A DNA stretch of 64,000 nt from Terriglobia bacterium (GCA_020072845.1 JAIQGF010000011.1:248001-312000); one strand, 5' to 3'. Counted from the first letter of the stretch, positions 53,744 through 63,283 are shown. Translations and numbers: made by a program. Notes: generated by a model not told the origin, from the sequence alone.

Positions 53744-53757
53744 GTGACCCCGATCAC
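53744..53757. promoter_or_regulatory. Crp/Fnr-type inverted repeat, site 1
   Basis: GTGA-N6-TCAC (GTGACCCCGATCAC), 27 bases after the regulator stop codon. It has the same half-sites and spacing as site 2. Confidence 0.45.
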
Positions 53758-53940
53758 CTCCGGCAGTCTCAGCAGTGGCCGAAATGCCGCTGCGCGGCGC
53801 TTGCCCAGGCGGAGCCTGCCGTGCCCGCGGCGCGGTGGGGCGAGGCCACCCCGAGGCGGCCAATGCATCCTGACCGTGATTCCATCCGCTTCCGCAGGGG
53901 CAGGAGGCACCGGGGGCAGGGCATGTGTGTCACACAGGAG

Positions 53941-53981
53941 AGTGATGTAGATCACTGACGAGTGCTTCATCTTCGTAGAGT
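53941..53981 (+). promoter_or_regulatory. Crp/Fnr-type operator with promoter, site 2
   Basis: AGTGATGTAGATCACT (53941-53956) is a perfect inverted repeat (6-base arms, 4-base centre), matching the TGA-N6-TCA layout of Fnr and Crp boxes. TAGAGT at 53976-53981 fits a -10 element, which puts the operator centre about 40 bases upstream of the inferred start near 53988. That is the class II activator geometry. The transcript would run into the OFA transporter gene after about 600 bases. Confidence 0.5.
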
Positions 53982-53989
53982 ATCGCGTC

Positions 53990-54583
53990 CCATCCTCGAG
54001 TGAACGTTCGTATCGTGATCTCGAAGATGCAGCGCCCGAGGCAGACGGAAGACTTGGCCCCAACAATCCTCCGGCTGCGAAGCGCTGGTAAAAACACCGT
54101 TCCCTAGTCCGACCTCAAGCAGTACCAGGCCTGTCAGCTGAAAGCCCGGGGATGACGCGTCGCCGCGGCATTCCGAGCGGTACGGGGGATTTCAGGCGAA
54201 AAGAAAACGGTTTGGGAGCTGATGGCGATGTTGTCCCGCTGCAACCCGGGAAGCACGGTCGTTTGCGATGCGCGGTCGGAAGCGCGGTTCGTGAATGGCT
54301 TGCGGAGCGGAATGCAGAGGGCGGGGATCGCCGAGGCCCCAGGGGTAGACCGTCGAGGACGAAGACTTCCTGTGCGCGCTGCGCATACGCCACGCCCGAT
54401 AAGGTAAGCCACCCAGCCCGCTGCCCCCAGGCAGCGCGGCCGAGGCACAGCCGAATCCGAGCGAACGTTCGATAGGGGTCCTGGTCCCGTCGACAAGCCG
54501 GCGAGTGCCGGGCGAGAGGGCGGACGGACTGATCGTTAGGCCCAGGCTCGTGACCCGTAGCAATTCACGAAGGAGATTCAGCT
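53990..54583 (+). other. Long gene-free leader before the transporter gene
   Basis: Nearly 600 bases with no convincing gene on either strand; the open frames there are Arg/Pro-rich shadows. The palindrome GAACGTTC occurs twice, at 54002-54009 and 54463-54470 (the second extends to CGAACGTTCG). GC-rich hairpins such as GCTGCCCCCAGGCAGC (54419-54434) are present. It could be a structured leader or a small RNA. Confidence 0.45.
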
Positions 54584-55888
54584 ATGGCAACCGCAATGTC
54601 GCAGGATACTCAAATCAGCCGGTGGTGGCGCGTGGTGGGCGGGCTTTCCATGAACCTCGCCCTCGGCTCGCTATACGCTTGGAGCCTGTTTGTCCCACAG
54701 TTTCAGAAGGACGCAGAATTTAAGGGTTATGCCCCGACCGCTTACGCGCTAACCTTTACCATCGCAGTCGTAGTCTTCGCCCTGACCTTCATCGTCGCCG
54801 GGCGCATTCAGGACAAGAAGGGACCGTTCATCTGTTCCGCCATCGGCGGCATTCTGGTGAGCATCGGCTTCTTCACGTCCGCCTATGCCCACAGCCTGAC
54901 CGCCCTGTACATTTCGTTCGGTGTCATCGGCGGGCTGGGCAACGGTTTTGGCTACGCGACACCCATCCCGGTCATGGCCAAGTGGTTCCCCGATCGGCGC
55001 GGCTTGGCAGTCGGCCTGGCAGTGGCCGGCTACGGCGGCGGCTCGGCCATCTTCGGGAAATTGGCGCTGAACTATCTCATCCCCGCCTATGGCTGGCGGC
55101 CGACGTTCCAGATCCTGGGAGTGGTTTTCTTCGTCATGACCATGATTGGGGCGTTCTTGCTGAAGAATCCGCCCGTCGGCTACCGTCCGGCAGGCTGGAC
55201 TCCGGCACCCGCGACGGCGAAGGCTGCCGCCACGACGCATGAGTTCACGCCGGCAGAGACCTTGCGCACCCCGGCCTTCTACTTCATGTGGTTGGCGTAC
55301 GCGCTGGGCTGCTCGGCTGGTTTGATGGTGATCAGCCAGTTGGTGCCTTTCTTTGTTACAAGCCTGAAGGGCACCGGCATGGATCCCAAGGTGGTCGCAG
55401 GGTTGGCGGGTACGGCGTTCATCGTGGCCGCCGTAGGCAACGCTGCCGGACGTATTCTGTCCGGCTGGATGTCGGACGCCATCGGCCGCATCAACGTGCT
55501 GCGCCTGATGATCGCCATTTCCATGGTGGCCATGCCCATCCTGTACGCGGTGGGCGGCAACGTGGCGCTGCTGTTCGTGGCGATCTTCGTCATTTATTGG
55601 TGCTACGGGACGCAGTTGTCGGTCAACGGCTCTGCCGCTTCCGACTTCTGGGGCACCAAGAACGCGGGCATCAACTACGGCATGCTGTTCACCGCCTGGG
55701 GCTGCGCAGGTGTCCTCGGCCCCATGATCGGGGCGAAGCTGTTGGCTTCAAGCAAGAGCTTCAAGTCTCCGTTCTATGCAGCGGCCGGCATGGCAGCGGT
55801 GGCGCTGGTATGCGAACTGCTCGCCAAGCGTCCCGCAGTTCCGGCTGAAGCAGAACTCAAGGCTGCGCCTGCGCCCGCTCGAGGCTGA
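54584..55888 (+). CDS. OFA-family (oxalate/formate antiporter-like) MFS transporter
   Basis: 434 residues, about 12 TM segments. The first TM block SMNLALGSLYAWSLFVPQF and the loop GRIQDKKGPFICSAIGGILVS are typical of OxlT/OFA transporters, as are GFGYATPIPVMAKWFPDRRG and NAAGRILSGWMSDAIGR. The start ATG 54584 has GAAGGAG nine bases upstream. Its ligand is a small carboxylate. Genes for CoA-transferases and an acyl-CoA ligase downstream suggest an organic acid that is activated to a CoA ester. A predicted Crp/Fnr-type operator precedes its leader. Confidence 0.93.
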   Translation: MATAMSQDTQISRWWRVVGGLSMNLALGSLYAWSLFVPQFQKDAEFKGYAPTAYALTFTIAVVVFALTFIVAGRIQDKKGPFICSAIGGILVSIGFFTSAYAHSLTALYISFGVIGGLGNGFGYATPIPVMAKWFPDRRGLAVGLAVAGYGGGSAIFGKLALNYLIPAYGWRPTFQILGVVFFVMTMIGAFLLKNPPVGYRPAGWTPAPATAKAAATTHEFTPAETLRTPAFYFMWLAYALGCSAGLMVISQLVPFFVTSLKGTGMDPKVVAGLAGTAFIVAAVGNAAGRILSGWMSDAIGRINVLRLMIAISMVAMPILYAVGGNVALLFVAIFVIYWCYGTQLSVNGSAASDFWGTKNAGINYGMLFTAWGCAGVLGPMIGAKLLASSKSFKSPFYAAAGMAAVALVCELLAKRPAVPAEAELKAAPAPARG

Positions 55889-55898
55889 ACGGGGAAGA

Positions 55899-55934
55899 CA
55901 CGCATCTGCCAACTTCGGGCAGATGTGGGGCACC
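55899..55934. repeat. Palindromic element ending GTGGGGCACC (copy 3)
   Basis: CACGCATCTGCC (55899-55910) faces GGCAGATGTGGG (55918-55929), followed by GCACC. There is one mismatch in the inner 8 bases and more in the outer bases. It lies 11 bases after the transporter stop codon. Confidence 0.78.
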
Positions 55935-56010
55935 AACTGCTAAGTGGTCATGAATCTGGGTGGGCTGGCGGGTCGCAAGACCCGCTAGCCTCCAGTTTGG
56001 AGATATCTTC

Positions 56011-59000
56011 GTGCTACGACACCTACGAGCGGCGACACCGAGGGCGACGACGCTGGTGTTGGTGATTCTCTCCTGCCTGCCATGCGCATGGGCGCAATAT
56101 ACGGTAGGACGGGTGGAAGGCACGGTGATGGATCCGACGGGCGCGGTCCTGGCCGGCGCCGTGGTCCGGCTGGTGAATCTCGCCACCAATGCCAGCAGCA
56201 CGTTTGTGACGCAGCGCGACGGTTACTTCGTATTTTTCGCGCTCCCGCCCGGCCGGTACATCCTCTCCGCGGAAGCTCCGCGCCTGGCCAAGCGTTCGGT
56301 GGAGGTAGCGATCAGCAGCGACCAGACGGTGACGCGGAACCTGGCCCTGCCGGTGGGCGAAACGCACACCACGATCGAGGTCACGGCCAGTGAGGCGGCA
56401 GCAACGACTTCCTCCGATGCGCAGCGCGACATCACGCGCAGCGAAGCCGAGCTCGCGAACCTGCCCAGCATCGCCCGCAACATGATTTCCACGGTCCAGC
56501 TCGGAACGGGAATATCGCCGACCAACAACCCACGCGGAGGCTCGACCTTCGGAGGCGGAGGCTCGTTCGTGATCGTGCTGGGGGTGCAGTCGGGTCTGAT
56601 CGCCGCCAATGGCGGGCGGGCGCGCGCCACCTCGGTGCAACTTGACTACACCGACGCCAACGACTGGGAAGCCGGCGGCTTCGCACCCGGCATGCAGGCG
56701 ATCACGCCGGACATGCTGCAAGAGCTGAAGATCCTGACCAGCAATTTTTCGGCGGAATACGGCGTGAAATCGAACGCGCAGGTGATCATGGTCACCAAGA
56801 GCGGGACCAATTACCTGCACGGCACCGCCTACGACTTCGTGCAGAACGACGCGTGGAATGCGCGCGACTACTTCGACCAGACGGGCAAGCCCTCCCCCAA
56901 CAAGCAGAACATCTACGGCATAACGGCGGGCGGTCCGATCATCAAGAACCGGACGTTCGTCTTTGCGGGATACGAAGGGCGGAAAACGCGCGGCGGAAGT
57001 TTCACCACGCTGGCCAGCGTACCCAGCGCGTTGGCGCGCGATCCAAACCGGCCCGGCACGAATCCCCTGGCTCTCGACCTACTGAACCGGTTCGTTCCGG
57101 CGGCAACCGGACCTGACCCGAAGAGCAATCCCGACCTGGGCACGGTGGCGGTGCAGGTGCCTTCGCCGGTGGACAACTACCAGTTTGTCGCCAAGGCGGA
57201 CCACCAGGTGAGCGACGCGCACCGGATCTCGGCGCGCTATTTGCAGGGCACGGCTTCCTTCGTGGCGCGGTTTCCTTCGCAGAACACGCTGCGCGGCTTT
57301 GACGTGGACGACGTGTTTGAACTGCGCAACGCCAATCTGAGCGATACCTATGTATTCAGCCCGAAAACGGTCAACGAGCTGCGGCTGGCCTACGGGCGCG
57401 CCATTGGCCAGGGATCGCCGCAGAACGGTCTGGAGACGGCGCGATTCCAGATCAGCGGGCTGGTGAATTTCGGCGCGCTGCAGTCGGTCCCGGCAAGCCG
57501 GGTGTTCAACGTGTTCCAGATCAATGACGTCCTCAGCCACCTGCGGGGGCGGCATGTGACGCGGGTGGGAGTGGACCTGCGCAAGATCCAGGACAACTCC
57601 ATCAACGCGACCAACAGCCGGGGCGTGTTCACGTTCGCATCGTTGAGCCAGTTCCTGGCCGGCCAGCCGAGCGCGTGGACGCAGCTATTTGGCAACACCA
57701 ACCGCGGATTCCGCACCGGCCTGTACGGATTTTTTGTCCAGGACGACTGGAAGGTGCGGCCGACGCTGACGCTGAACGCGGGCTTGCGCTGGGAAGTGCA
57801 GGGCGCGCTCAGCGACGCGGGCGCGAACACCTCGATCCTGGATCCGCGGAGCACGGGCACGATCGGGGTGGCGGGAGCGGGCCCGCTGGGGAGTTTCCGG
57901 CTTGGTGGCGACGCGGTTGCAGCCAACCCGTTCAACATCGCGCCCCGCGTCGGCTTTGCCTGGAACCCGCATGCCGGCAAGTTGGTGATCCGCGGCGGCT
58001 ACGGAATTTACTGGGACTCATTCACCTTCAGCCCGCTGGCGGCGTCGCGGGCGGTGCCGCCGTTCAATTACAGCCCCAGCCTGGCATGCGTGTCGGCGCC
58101 GACTTGCCAGATCGCGGGCGGCAACAGTTTTCAGAGTCTGCTGAACGGCACGGCTCTGATCCAGGCGCAGACGCAAGCGCAGCTCGGCGGGTTCGGCCAA
58201 CTGACGAATTTCAAGAGCGTTACCACGAGCGATCCCAAGCTCGCCAATCCCTACGTGCAGCAATTCAGCTTCGGCATTGAGCGGCAGATGCCGGCAAACT
58301 CGGTGGTCACCATCGCCTACGTGGGCACCAAGGGCACGCAGTTGACACGGCTGGTGGCGATCAATCCGCTGCTGCAGCGTCCCGCGCCGGCCACCAGCAC
58401 GGCCGACGAAGCGGCGCGGCTGGCGCAATTCCAGGCGGCCGCGGGATCCGAGAACGGTGTGCTGGCGGGTGGCGCGCCAAACTGGAGGCTGGACCCGCGC
58501 TTCGACCAGGTGAACCTGCACGAGGCGGGCGGAAGCTCGATCTATCACGCGCTGCAGGTGGAATGGAAGAAAGCGATGTCCCACGGGCTGCAGTTCCAGG
58601 CTTCGTACACCTGGTCGAAGTCAATTGACGACGCGTCCGACTTCAGCCCGACCGCGCAGGCGAATGACAACAGCTTCGCGCAGAACACGAACCGTCCGCA
58701 GGCGGAGCGCGCGGTGTCGAACTTCGATATCGCGCACCGCGTGCTGGTGACGGGCCTGTGGCGGGTTCCGTTCTTTCATAACTTCCGGGGAGTCTCGAAG
58801 AAGCTGTTGGACGGCTGGAGTTTCCAGTCGGTGAACCTGTGGCAGACGGGCATCCCGGCGACCTTGCTGGCGGGCGCGCGGCTGGGCATCGCCGACGTCA
58901 ACCTGGACGGCAACCTGATTCCTACCGGCGCCGACAACACGCGCGCCAACTGCGCCGCCAACGCCTCGTTCCGATTTGGCGATCCGAGCGCAACCCACGG

Positions 59001-59298
59001 ATTCTCGCAGCCGCTCTTGGGGAACGACGGGACGTGCGGGCGCAACACCATCCGCATGAACCACCTGCCCAACTTCGACTGGTCGCTGTTCAAAGAGACC
59101 ACGCTGACCGAGGGCGGTTGGCTGGGATCGGCGCCGCTGACGCTGCAACTGCGGGCGGAAGCCTACAACGTGTTTAACGTTCCGTTCCTGACCGCCCAGA
59201 GCGACAACTGGCGGACCATCTCCAGCTCCAGCTTCGGTTTGTACAACGCGGCGGGAGCGACGCGGCGCCTGCAGTTGGCGGCGCGTTTGAGCTGGTGA
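56011..59298 (+). CDS. Oar-like TonB-dependent outer-membrane receptor
   Basis: 1095 residues from GTG 56011, with GGAG eight bases upstream. The signal peptide (TTLVLVILSCLPCAWAQ) is followed by a carboxypeptidase-regulatory-like domain (VGRVEGTVMDPTGAVLAGA, residues about 30-110). Next comes a plug domain (SAEYGVKSNAQVIMVTKSG, residues about 245-265) and a C-terminal beta-barrel ending LQLAARLSW with a terminal aromatic residue. Oar-type proteins are abundant in acidobacteria and presumed to import or display oligomers or peptides. Its place between the OFA transporter and CoA-transferase genes suggests an outer-membrane import step for the same substrate, which is inference. Confidence 0.92.
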   Translation: MLRHLRAATPRATTLVLVILSCLPCAWAQYTVGRVEGTVMDPTGAVLAGAVVRLVNLATNASSTFVTQRDGYFVFFALPPGRYILSAEAPRLAKRSVEVAISSDQTVTRNLALPVGETHTTIEVTASEAAATTSSDAQRDITRSEAELANLPSIARNMISTVQLGTGISPTNNPRGGSTFGGGGSFVIVLGVQSGLIAANGGRARATSVQLDYTDANDWEAGGFAPGMQAITPDMLQELKILTSNFSAEYGVKSNAQVIMVTKSGTNYLHGTAYDFVQNDAWNARDYFDQTGKPSPNKQNIYGITAGGPIIKNRTFVFAGYEGRKTRGGSFTTLASVPSALARDPNRPGTNPLALDLLNRFVPAATGPDPKSNPDLGTVAVQVPSPVDNYQFVAKADHQVSDAHRISARYLQGTASFVARFPSQNTLRGFDVDDVFELRNANLSDTYVFSPKTVNELRLAYGRAIGQGSPQNGLETARFQISGLVNFGALQSVPASRVFNVFQINDVLSHLRGRHVTRVGVDLRKIQDNSINATNSRGVFTFASLSQFLAGQPSAWTQLFGNTNRGFRTGLYGFFVQDDWKVRPTLTLNAGLRWEVQGALSDAGANTSILDPRSTGTIGVAGAGPLGSFRLGGDAVAANPFNIAPRVGFAWNPHAGKLVIRGGYGIYWDSFTFSPLAASRAVPPFNYSPSLACVSAPTCQIAGGNSFQSLLNGTALIQAQTQAQLGGFGQLTNFKSVTTSDPKLANPYVQQFSFGIERQMPANSVVTIAYVGTKGTQLTRLVAINPLLQRPAPATSTADEAARLAQFQAAAGSENGVLAGGAPNWRLDPRFDQVNLHEAGGSSIYHALQVEWKKAMSHGLQFQASYTWSKSIDDASDFSPTAQANDNSFAQNTNRPQAERAVSNFDIAHRVLVTGLWRVPFFHNFRGVSKKLLDGWSFQSVNLWQTGIPATLLAGARLGIADVNLDGNLIPTGADNTRANCAANASFRFGDPSATHGFSQPLLGNDGTCGRNTIRMNHLPNFDWSLFKETTLTEGGWLGSAPLTLQLRAEAYNVFNVPFLTAQSDNWRTISSSSFGLYNAAGATRRLQLAARLSW

Positions 59299-59453
59299 TG
59301 GTGGTGAACGGAAACGGGGCCATGCGAGTCGGGAGTAAGGGAAGAAACTGGCGAGTAAGATCATGGGAATTCTTTAAGGAACGCCAGTCAAGGTAATTCG
59401 GGCCACAACGCGTCTGCGCGGATGAGATGCAAGGACGCCGAGGAGAATAGGGA

Positions 59454-60854
59454 ATGAGTAGCGATAAAGTGACACCCTGGCCGGCTGTGCCGATCCCCAA
59501 ACCGGAGGAGGTCTACGCCGGTTTGAGCGATCAGGCGAAGGATTATCCACTGTATCTTGAATCGATTTGTCGTCAATCGCATGCCTTTGAAAAGCCGGAG
59601 GCGCTATCGCGCCTGCGGGTCTATGACACCAGCACGCGCATGATGATCGGGCACTGGTGCTCTTCCTTGCTGGCGGAGCTGGGTGCGGAGGTCATCCAGG
59701 TAGAACCGCCGGGCGGCGACCCGATGCGCAAGCTGACTCCTTTCGGACGGAAAGAGTACATGTTCACCGACAAGGAGTCGGGCGAGCCGGTGGGGGCGCA
59801 CTTCCTGCATGAAATGCGCAACAAGATGTCGATCACGCTCAACCTGGAGACGGAGGAAGGGCGCGAGATTTTCAAGAAGATGGCCGTGCATACGGACGTC
59901 ATCATTGAAAACGATCCGCCGGGACATCGCGACAGCCTGGGAATCGGCTACCGGCAATTGAAGGAGATCAACCCCAGGCTGATCTACTGCTGGGTGGGCC
60001 AGCTCGGCCAATGGGGTCCGCACAAGGACAAACCGGGCATGCTGGACCCGACGGCGCAAGCCGCCTGCGGCTTCTGCCACGGCACCGGCGATCCCAAGGA
60101 GTTCGGCGGCACCCCGATGCGCTCGGCGCTTTGGATGTGTGACCACGTCGGTGGCACCCAGGCCGCCATGGGAATCCTGACCGCGCTGTACTACCGCGAA
60201 ATGGTTTCCGGCGAGGGGCAATTCGTGGAAGCCACGGCGGCGGAGGCGGTCATCCGCATCCTCGACTATTCCTGGGCCTGGTACGGGATGGATGGCAGCA
60301 TCCGGCCGCGCTTCGGCAACTGGGACCTGGCCATCAACATTTATGCCGTCAATCCTTGCAAGGACGGCTACATGATGGTGGGCGGCGGCCACGATCGGTT
60401 GTGGTACCGCATCTGGCGTGTGGTCGGCGACGAGTATCCCAAAGTCGAAGACGACATCCTGGGCGATCCGCACCTGAGGGAAGTGGCGGACCGGTTGGCC
60501 ATGAACCAGCAGATCAAGACCTACACCATGCTGGGCGAATGGCTTAAGGACAACTCGCGCGCCGACGCGGAAAAGAAACTCTCCAAGCAGCAGGTCGCCA
60601 GCGGCGGCGTGCTCTACGTCAACGAAGTGGCCGAGTACCCGCACTTCAAGTACCGCGGCCACGTGGCGGAGACCGAGTCGCCGCACTACGGGAAAATCCT
60701 GTACGGCACCACACCGTTCCAGCAAGAGAAGACACCGGGCCGGCTGAAATGGATGGGGCGCCCCACCGGGTACGACAACCAGGACACTTATCGCCGGCTG
60801 CTCGGCTTCACCAGTGAAGACTTCACGCGGCTTCAAAAGGCGAACGTCATTTGA
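59454..60854 (+). CDS. Class III CoA-transferase (CaiB/BaiF family), subunit 1
   Basis: 466 residues. The CaiB core has MIGHWCSSLLAELGAEVIQVEPPGGDPMRKL and SITLNLETEEGREIF. The DPTAQAACGFCHGTG block holds the candidate catalytic Asp, equivalent to Asp169 of formyl-CoA transferase. GEGQFVEATAAEAVIRIL is also typical. An N-terminal extension of about 50 residues (PKPEEVYAGLSDQAKDYPLYL) is unusual and shared in style with the next gene. It probably forms an alpha-beta heterodimer with that product, as BbsE/BbsF do in benzylsuccinate degradation, transferring CoA between organic acids. Confidence 0.92.
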   Translation: MSSDKVTPWPAVPIPKPEEVYAGLSDQAKDYPLYLESICRQSHAFEKPEALSRLRVYDTSTRMMIGHWCSSLLAELGAEVIQVEPPGGDPMRKLTPFGRKEYMFTDKESGEPVGAHFLHEMRNKMSITLNLETEEGREIFKKMAVHTDVIIENDPPGHRDSLGIGYRQLKEINPRLIYCWVGQLGQWGPHKDKPGMLDPTAQAACGFCHGTGDPKEFGGTPMRSALWMCDHVGGTQAAMGILTALYYREMVSGEGQFVEATAAEAVIRILDYSWAWYGMDGSIRPRFGNWDLAINIYAVNPCKDGYMMVGGGHDRLWYRIWRVVGDEYPKVEDDILGDPHLREVADRLAMNQQIKTYTMLGEWLKDNSRADAEKKLSKQQVASGGVLYVNEVAEYPHFKYRGHVAETESPHYGKILYGTTPFQQEKTPGRLKWMGRPTGYDNQDTYRRLLGFTSEDFTRLQKANVI

Positions 60855-60868
60855 GGCGGAGGATAAAC

Positions 60869-62239
60869 ATGGCAACTGATACCGCTGTTTCCAATGCCCC
60901 GCAAATCAGTTTCGAGGAGTTTTGCCGCAAGACCTTCGACCCGAAGGGCGAGTTCGCCAAGCCTGAAGCACTCAAGGGCATCCGCGTGCTTTCCTGTACG
61001 CAGTACATTCTGGGTCCGTCCTGCGCCTCGTATCTGGCGGAACTGGGCGCCGAGGTCATCAAGATCGAGGCTCCCCGGCGAGGTGAGGCCATGCGCCACA
61101 CCACGCCGTTCAACGAACCATTCCTTTACCCGCTCTCGAAATACGTTCCCGAGCGCGGCACCGGCCTAGGCTTCGTGGGAGCGAATTGCAACGAATATTT
61201 TACCTCCATCGACTTCCACCGGCCGGAAGGGCAGGCCCTGGTGAAGAAGCTGGCGGCGAAATCCGACGTCTTCGTCGAGAACTATCGCCCCGGCACCTTC
61301 GACCGCTGGACCATCGGCGCCCGGCAGTTGAGGGCGATCAATCCGCGCCTGATTTACCAATGGCTGGGCGGTTTCGGGGGATGGGGTCCGGGGCGCGTGC
61401 GCGCTTCGTACGACATCCTCGGGCAGTCCCAGGGCGGCAACTTCGGCATGACCGGCAAAGCCGAGTTCCAGGGAGGCTCGCCCGCCAAGCACACCATCTG
61501 GCTCGCCGACTATTGGGGCGGGATGATGGGCGCCGTCCAGATCCTGGCTGCGCTCTACTACCGCGACAAGATCTCCGGCGAGGGCACCTTCATGGAGTAT
61601 TCGCAGGTGCACGGCGTAACCCGGCAACTGGAGTATGCCCTGCCGCTCTACGGGCGTCATGGCATCACTCGCGAGCGCTGGGGCACTTGGGACACTCAGC
61701 TCTGCGTGCACGGGATCATCAAGTGCGGCAAGAGTTCCTACGCGAACTCCGAGAACCCGCAGGAGAACGAGGAAGGCTACATCCTGGTGAGCGCATACAG
61801 CGACGAAGACTTCGCGCGTCTTTGCAAGACGATTGGCGACGGCAACTTTGCCGCCAAGTTTGGCAAGGCGGAAGTGCGCGTGAAGGCGGAATCGCAGATG
61901 GAGATCTACCCGTACCTGGAGAAGTGGGCGGCGGACAAGACCAAGGAAGACGTCGCCAACATTCTCGACAAAGCCAACATCAACAATCAGCCCGTCTGGA
62001 ACTCCAAAGAGGTTGCTACCAATCCTCATTGGCAGCAACGCGGGGCGGTTCGTTGGATAGATGACCCTTACTACGGAGATCTGCTGCACCAGGGGCCGGG
62101 GTACAAGATGTCGGCAACTCCGCCTCGCACGAAATGGGCCATGAAACCCGTAGGCGCAGACAACGAATACATCCTGGGCAAACTGGCCGGCTTGAGTCCT
62201 TCAGACATCAAGCGGCTGGAAGACCAGGAGTGCATCTGA
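60869..62239 (+). CDS. Class III CoA-transferase (CaiB/BaiF family), subunit 2
   Basis: 456 residues from ATG 60869, six bases after GGAGG. The motifs are VLSCTQYILGPSCASYLAELGAEVIKIEAP and FTSIDFHRPEGQALVKKL. SYDILGQSQGGNFGMTGK carries the candidate catalytic Asp, and GEGTFMEYSQVHGV also fits the family. It lies 14 bases after subunit 1 and is clearly co-expressed. The extended N-terminus (FEEFCRKTFDPKGEFAKPEAL) parallels its partner. Only one or both subunits may be catalytic; the Asp is present in both, unlike in some two-subunit pairs. Confidence 0.92.
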   Translation: MATDTAVSNAPQISFEEFCRKTFDPKGEFAKPEALKGIRVLSCTQYILGPSCASYLAELGAEVIKIEAPRRGEAMRHTTPFNEPFLYPLSKYVPERGTGLGFVGANCNEYFTSIDFHRPEGQALVKKLAAKSDVFVENYRPGTFDRWTIGARQLRAINPRLIYQWLGGFGGWGPGRVRASYDILGQSQGGNFGMTGKAEFQGGSPAKHTIWLADYWGGMMGAVQILAALYYRDKISGEGTFMEYSQVHGVTRQLEYALPLYGRHGITRERWGTWDTQLCVHGIIKCGKSSYANSENPQENEEGYILVSAYSDEDFARLCKTIGDGNFAAKFGKAEVRVKAESQMEIYPYLEKWAADKTKEDVANILDKANINNQPVWNSKEVATNPHWQQRGAVRWIDDPYYGDLLHQGPGYKMSATPPRTKWAMKPVGADNEYILGKLAGLSPSDIKRLEDQECI

Positions 62240-62248
62240 GGAGGCACC

Positions 62249-62626
62249 ATGCTGCTAACTTGCCCGAGCTGTAAGACTAAGAATTTCCTGGATCCCTACC
62301 CCTTCTGGAACTTTAAGGGGACGACCCAGTGCGCCGGGTGCAAGAAGATCTGGCGGCTGGAGACCTCCAACGGAACCTGCGTCAGCGAGCCGGCAGAGGC
62401 GTCGGGTAAAGCCGACCTGCTGCCCGGTTTCGCCGAGACACAGGCCTACGAGGGTATTTCCGGTCCGGGGCTAACCCGTCCCGCTCCCAAAGCGCAGAAG
62501 GAATCCATCTGCAAACCCAAACCCATTAAGCGGAACGTCCGCGGTAACGTCATCGCGGGCTATCCACTTACCAAAAACGATCTCGTCGGCAGCCTCGCAA
62601 AATTCATGGTTGCCGGGGCGAAGTGA
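62249..62626 (+). CDS. Cys-rich zinc-ribbon protein of the CoA-transferase operon
   Basis: 125 residues from ATG 62249 (GAGGAGG just upstream). One zinc ribbon is clear: CPSC (residues 5-8) and CAGC (about 29-32), with NFLDPYPFWNFKGTTQ between. Two more cysteines (Cys50 and one in ESICKPKP) follow. The C-terminal half, GNVIAGYPLTKNDLVGSLAKFM, may be a dimer helix. Small zinc-ribbon proteins also accompany benzylsuccinate CoA-transferase genes (BbsA). I do not recognise this family, so its role is inferred from neighbours only. Confidence 0.75.
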   Translation: MLLTCPSCKTKNFLDPYPFWNFKGTTQCAGCKKIWRLETSNGTCVSEPAEASGKADLLPGFAETQAYEGISGPGLTRPAPKAQKESICKPKPIKRNVRGNVIAGYPLTKNDLVGSLAKFMVAGAK

Positions 62627-62640
62627 GAAACGGAGGGCAT

Positions 62641-63270
62641 ATGTTCTATAACGATAAGTCGCTCTGCGTCCGCTGTACCCATATGCGCCCGGCATTGGAT
62701 CCCAATATTCAGAAGGCGTACCTCGGCAAGTGCACTAAGCGGGAATGGCCGTTCACGTTGGCCATCACGCTACAGGGCTGGTCGGAGTGCGATGTCTTTC
62801 AGGATAGCGGGAAGGCCTACGTGCCGCCGGACCCGGTGGCCGCGACGGCTGCCGCCACTGCCACCGCCGCCAAGGGGGCCAAGCGCGCCGAGTTTTACTA
62901 CAGCAGCAAACAGAAACCCGGCGAGCTGTTCCCTTGCGACAACAACAAAGCCTTGGAACTGGTCAAGGCACTACAGGCGGCAGGTATGGACGCCAAGGCC
63001 ATTGACGTGTCCACGGTGAAAGATCGGTTCCCGATCTATCACAAGTCGGTGAGCGGTCCGGACGCAACCGTCCGGCCGGTCTTCGGCGCCAAGGGCGCGC
63101 TGGTGGATGATTTCGGGACCAACGTACCCGCCCTGCTGGTGTTCGAAGGCGACCGCTATCCGACGCAGGCCTTCCCCCGGACCGATGCCAAACGCGGCAC
63201 CATCCGGGTGGAGCAGGCGCTGGAAGACCTGGTCGCGGAACGCAAAGGCGCCGCCGTAGGGGCGCGTTAA
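62641..63270 (+). CDS. Two-domain Cys-rich/thioredoxin-like protein of the CoA-transferase operon
   Basis: 209 residues from ATG 62641 (CGGAGGG upstream). Residues 1-60 carry four cysteines in the order C-x2-C (CVRC), C (GKCTK) and C (ECDVF). The spacing recalls the small iron-sulfur subunits of benzylsuccinate synthase-type enzymes; this is a weak resemblance. An Ala/Thr linker (about 65-82) leads to a C-terminal domain with strand FYYSS, helix ALELVKALQAAGMDAKAID and a VPALLVFEGD strand with a candidate cis-proline, suggestive of a thioredoxin-like fold. The family is unknown to me. Confidence 0.7.
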   Translation: MFYNDKSLCVRCTHMRPALDPNIQKAYLGKCTKREWPFTLAITLQGWSECDVFQDSGKAYVPPDPVAATAAATATAAKGAKRAEFYYSSKQKPGELFPCDNNKALELVKALQAAGMDAKAIDVSTVKDRFPIYHKSVSGPDATVRPVFGAKGALVDDFGTNVPALLVFEGDRYPTQAFPRTDAKRGTIRVEQALEDLVAERKGAAVGAR

Positions 63271-63283
63271 CGAGGAGGAAAGA

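Noticed and set aside
54134-54496. Small genes in the leader of the OFA transporter
   Set aside because: The frames on both strands are Arg/Pro-rich, overlap each other and lack ribosome binding sites.
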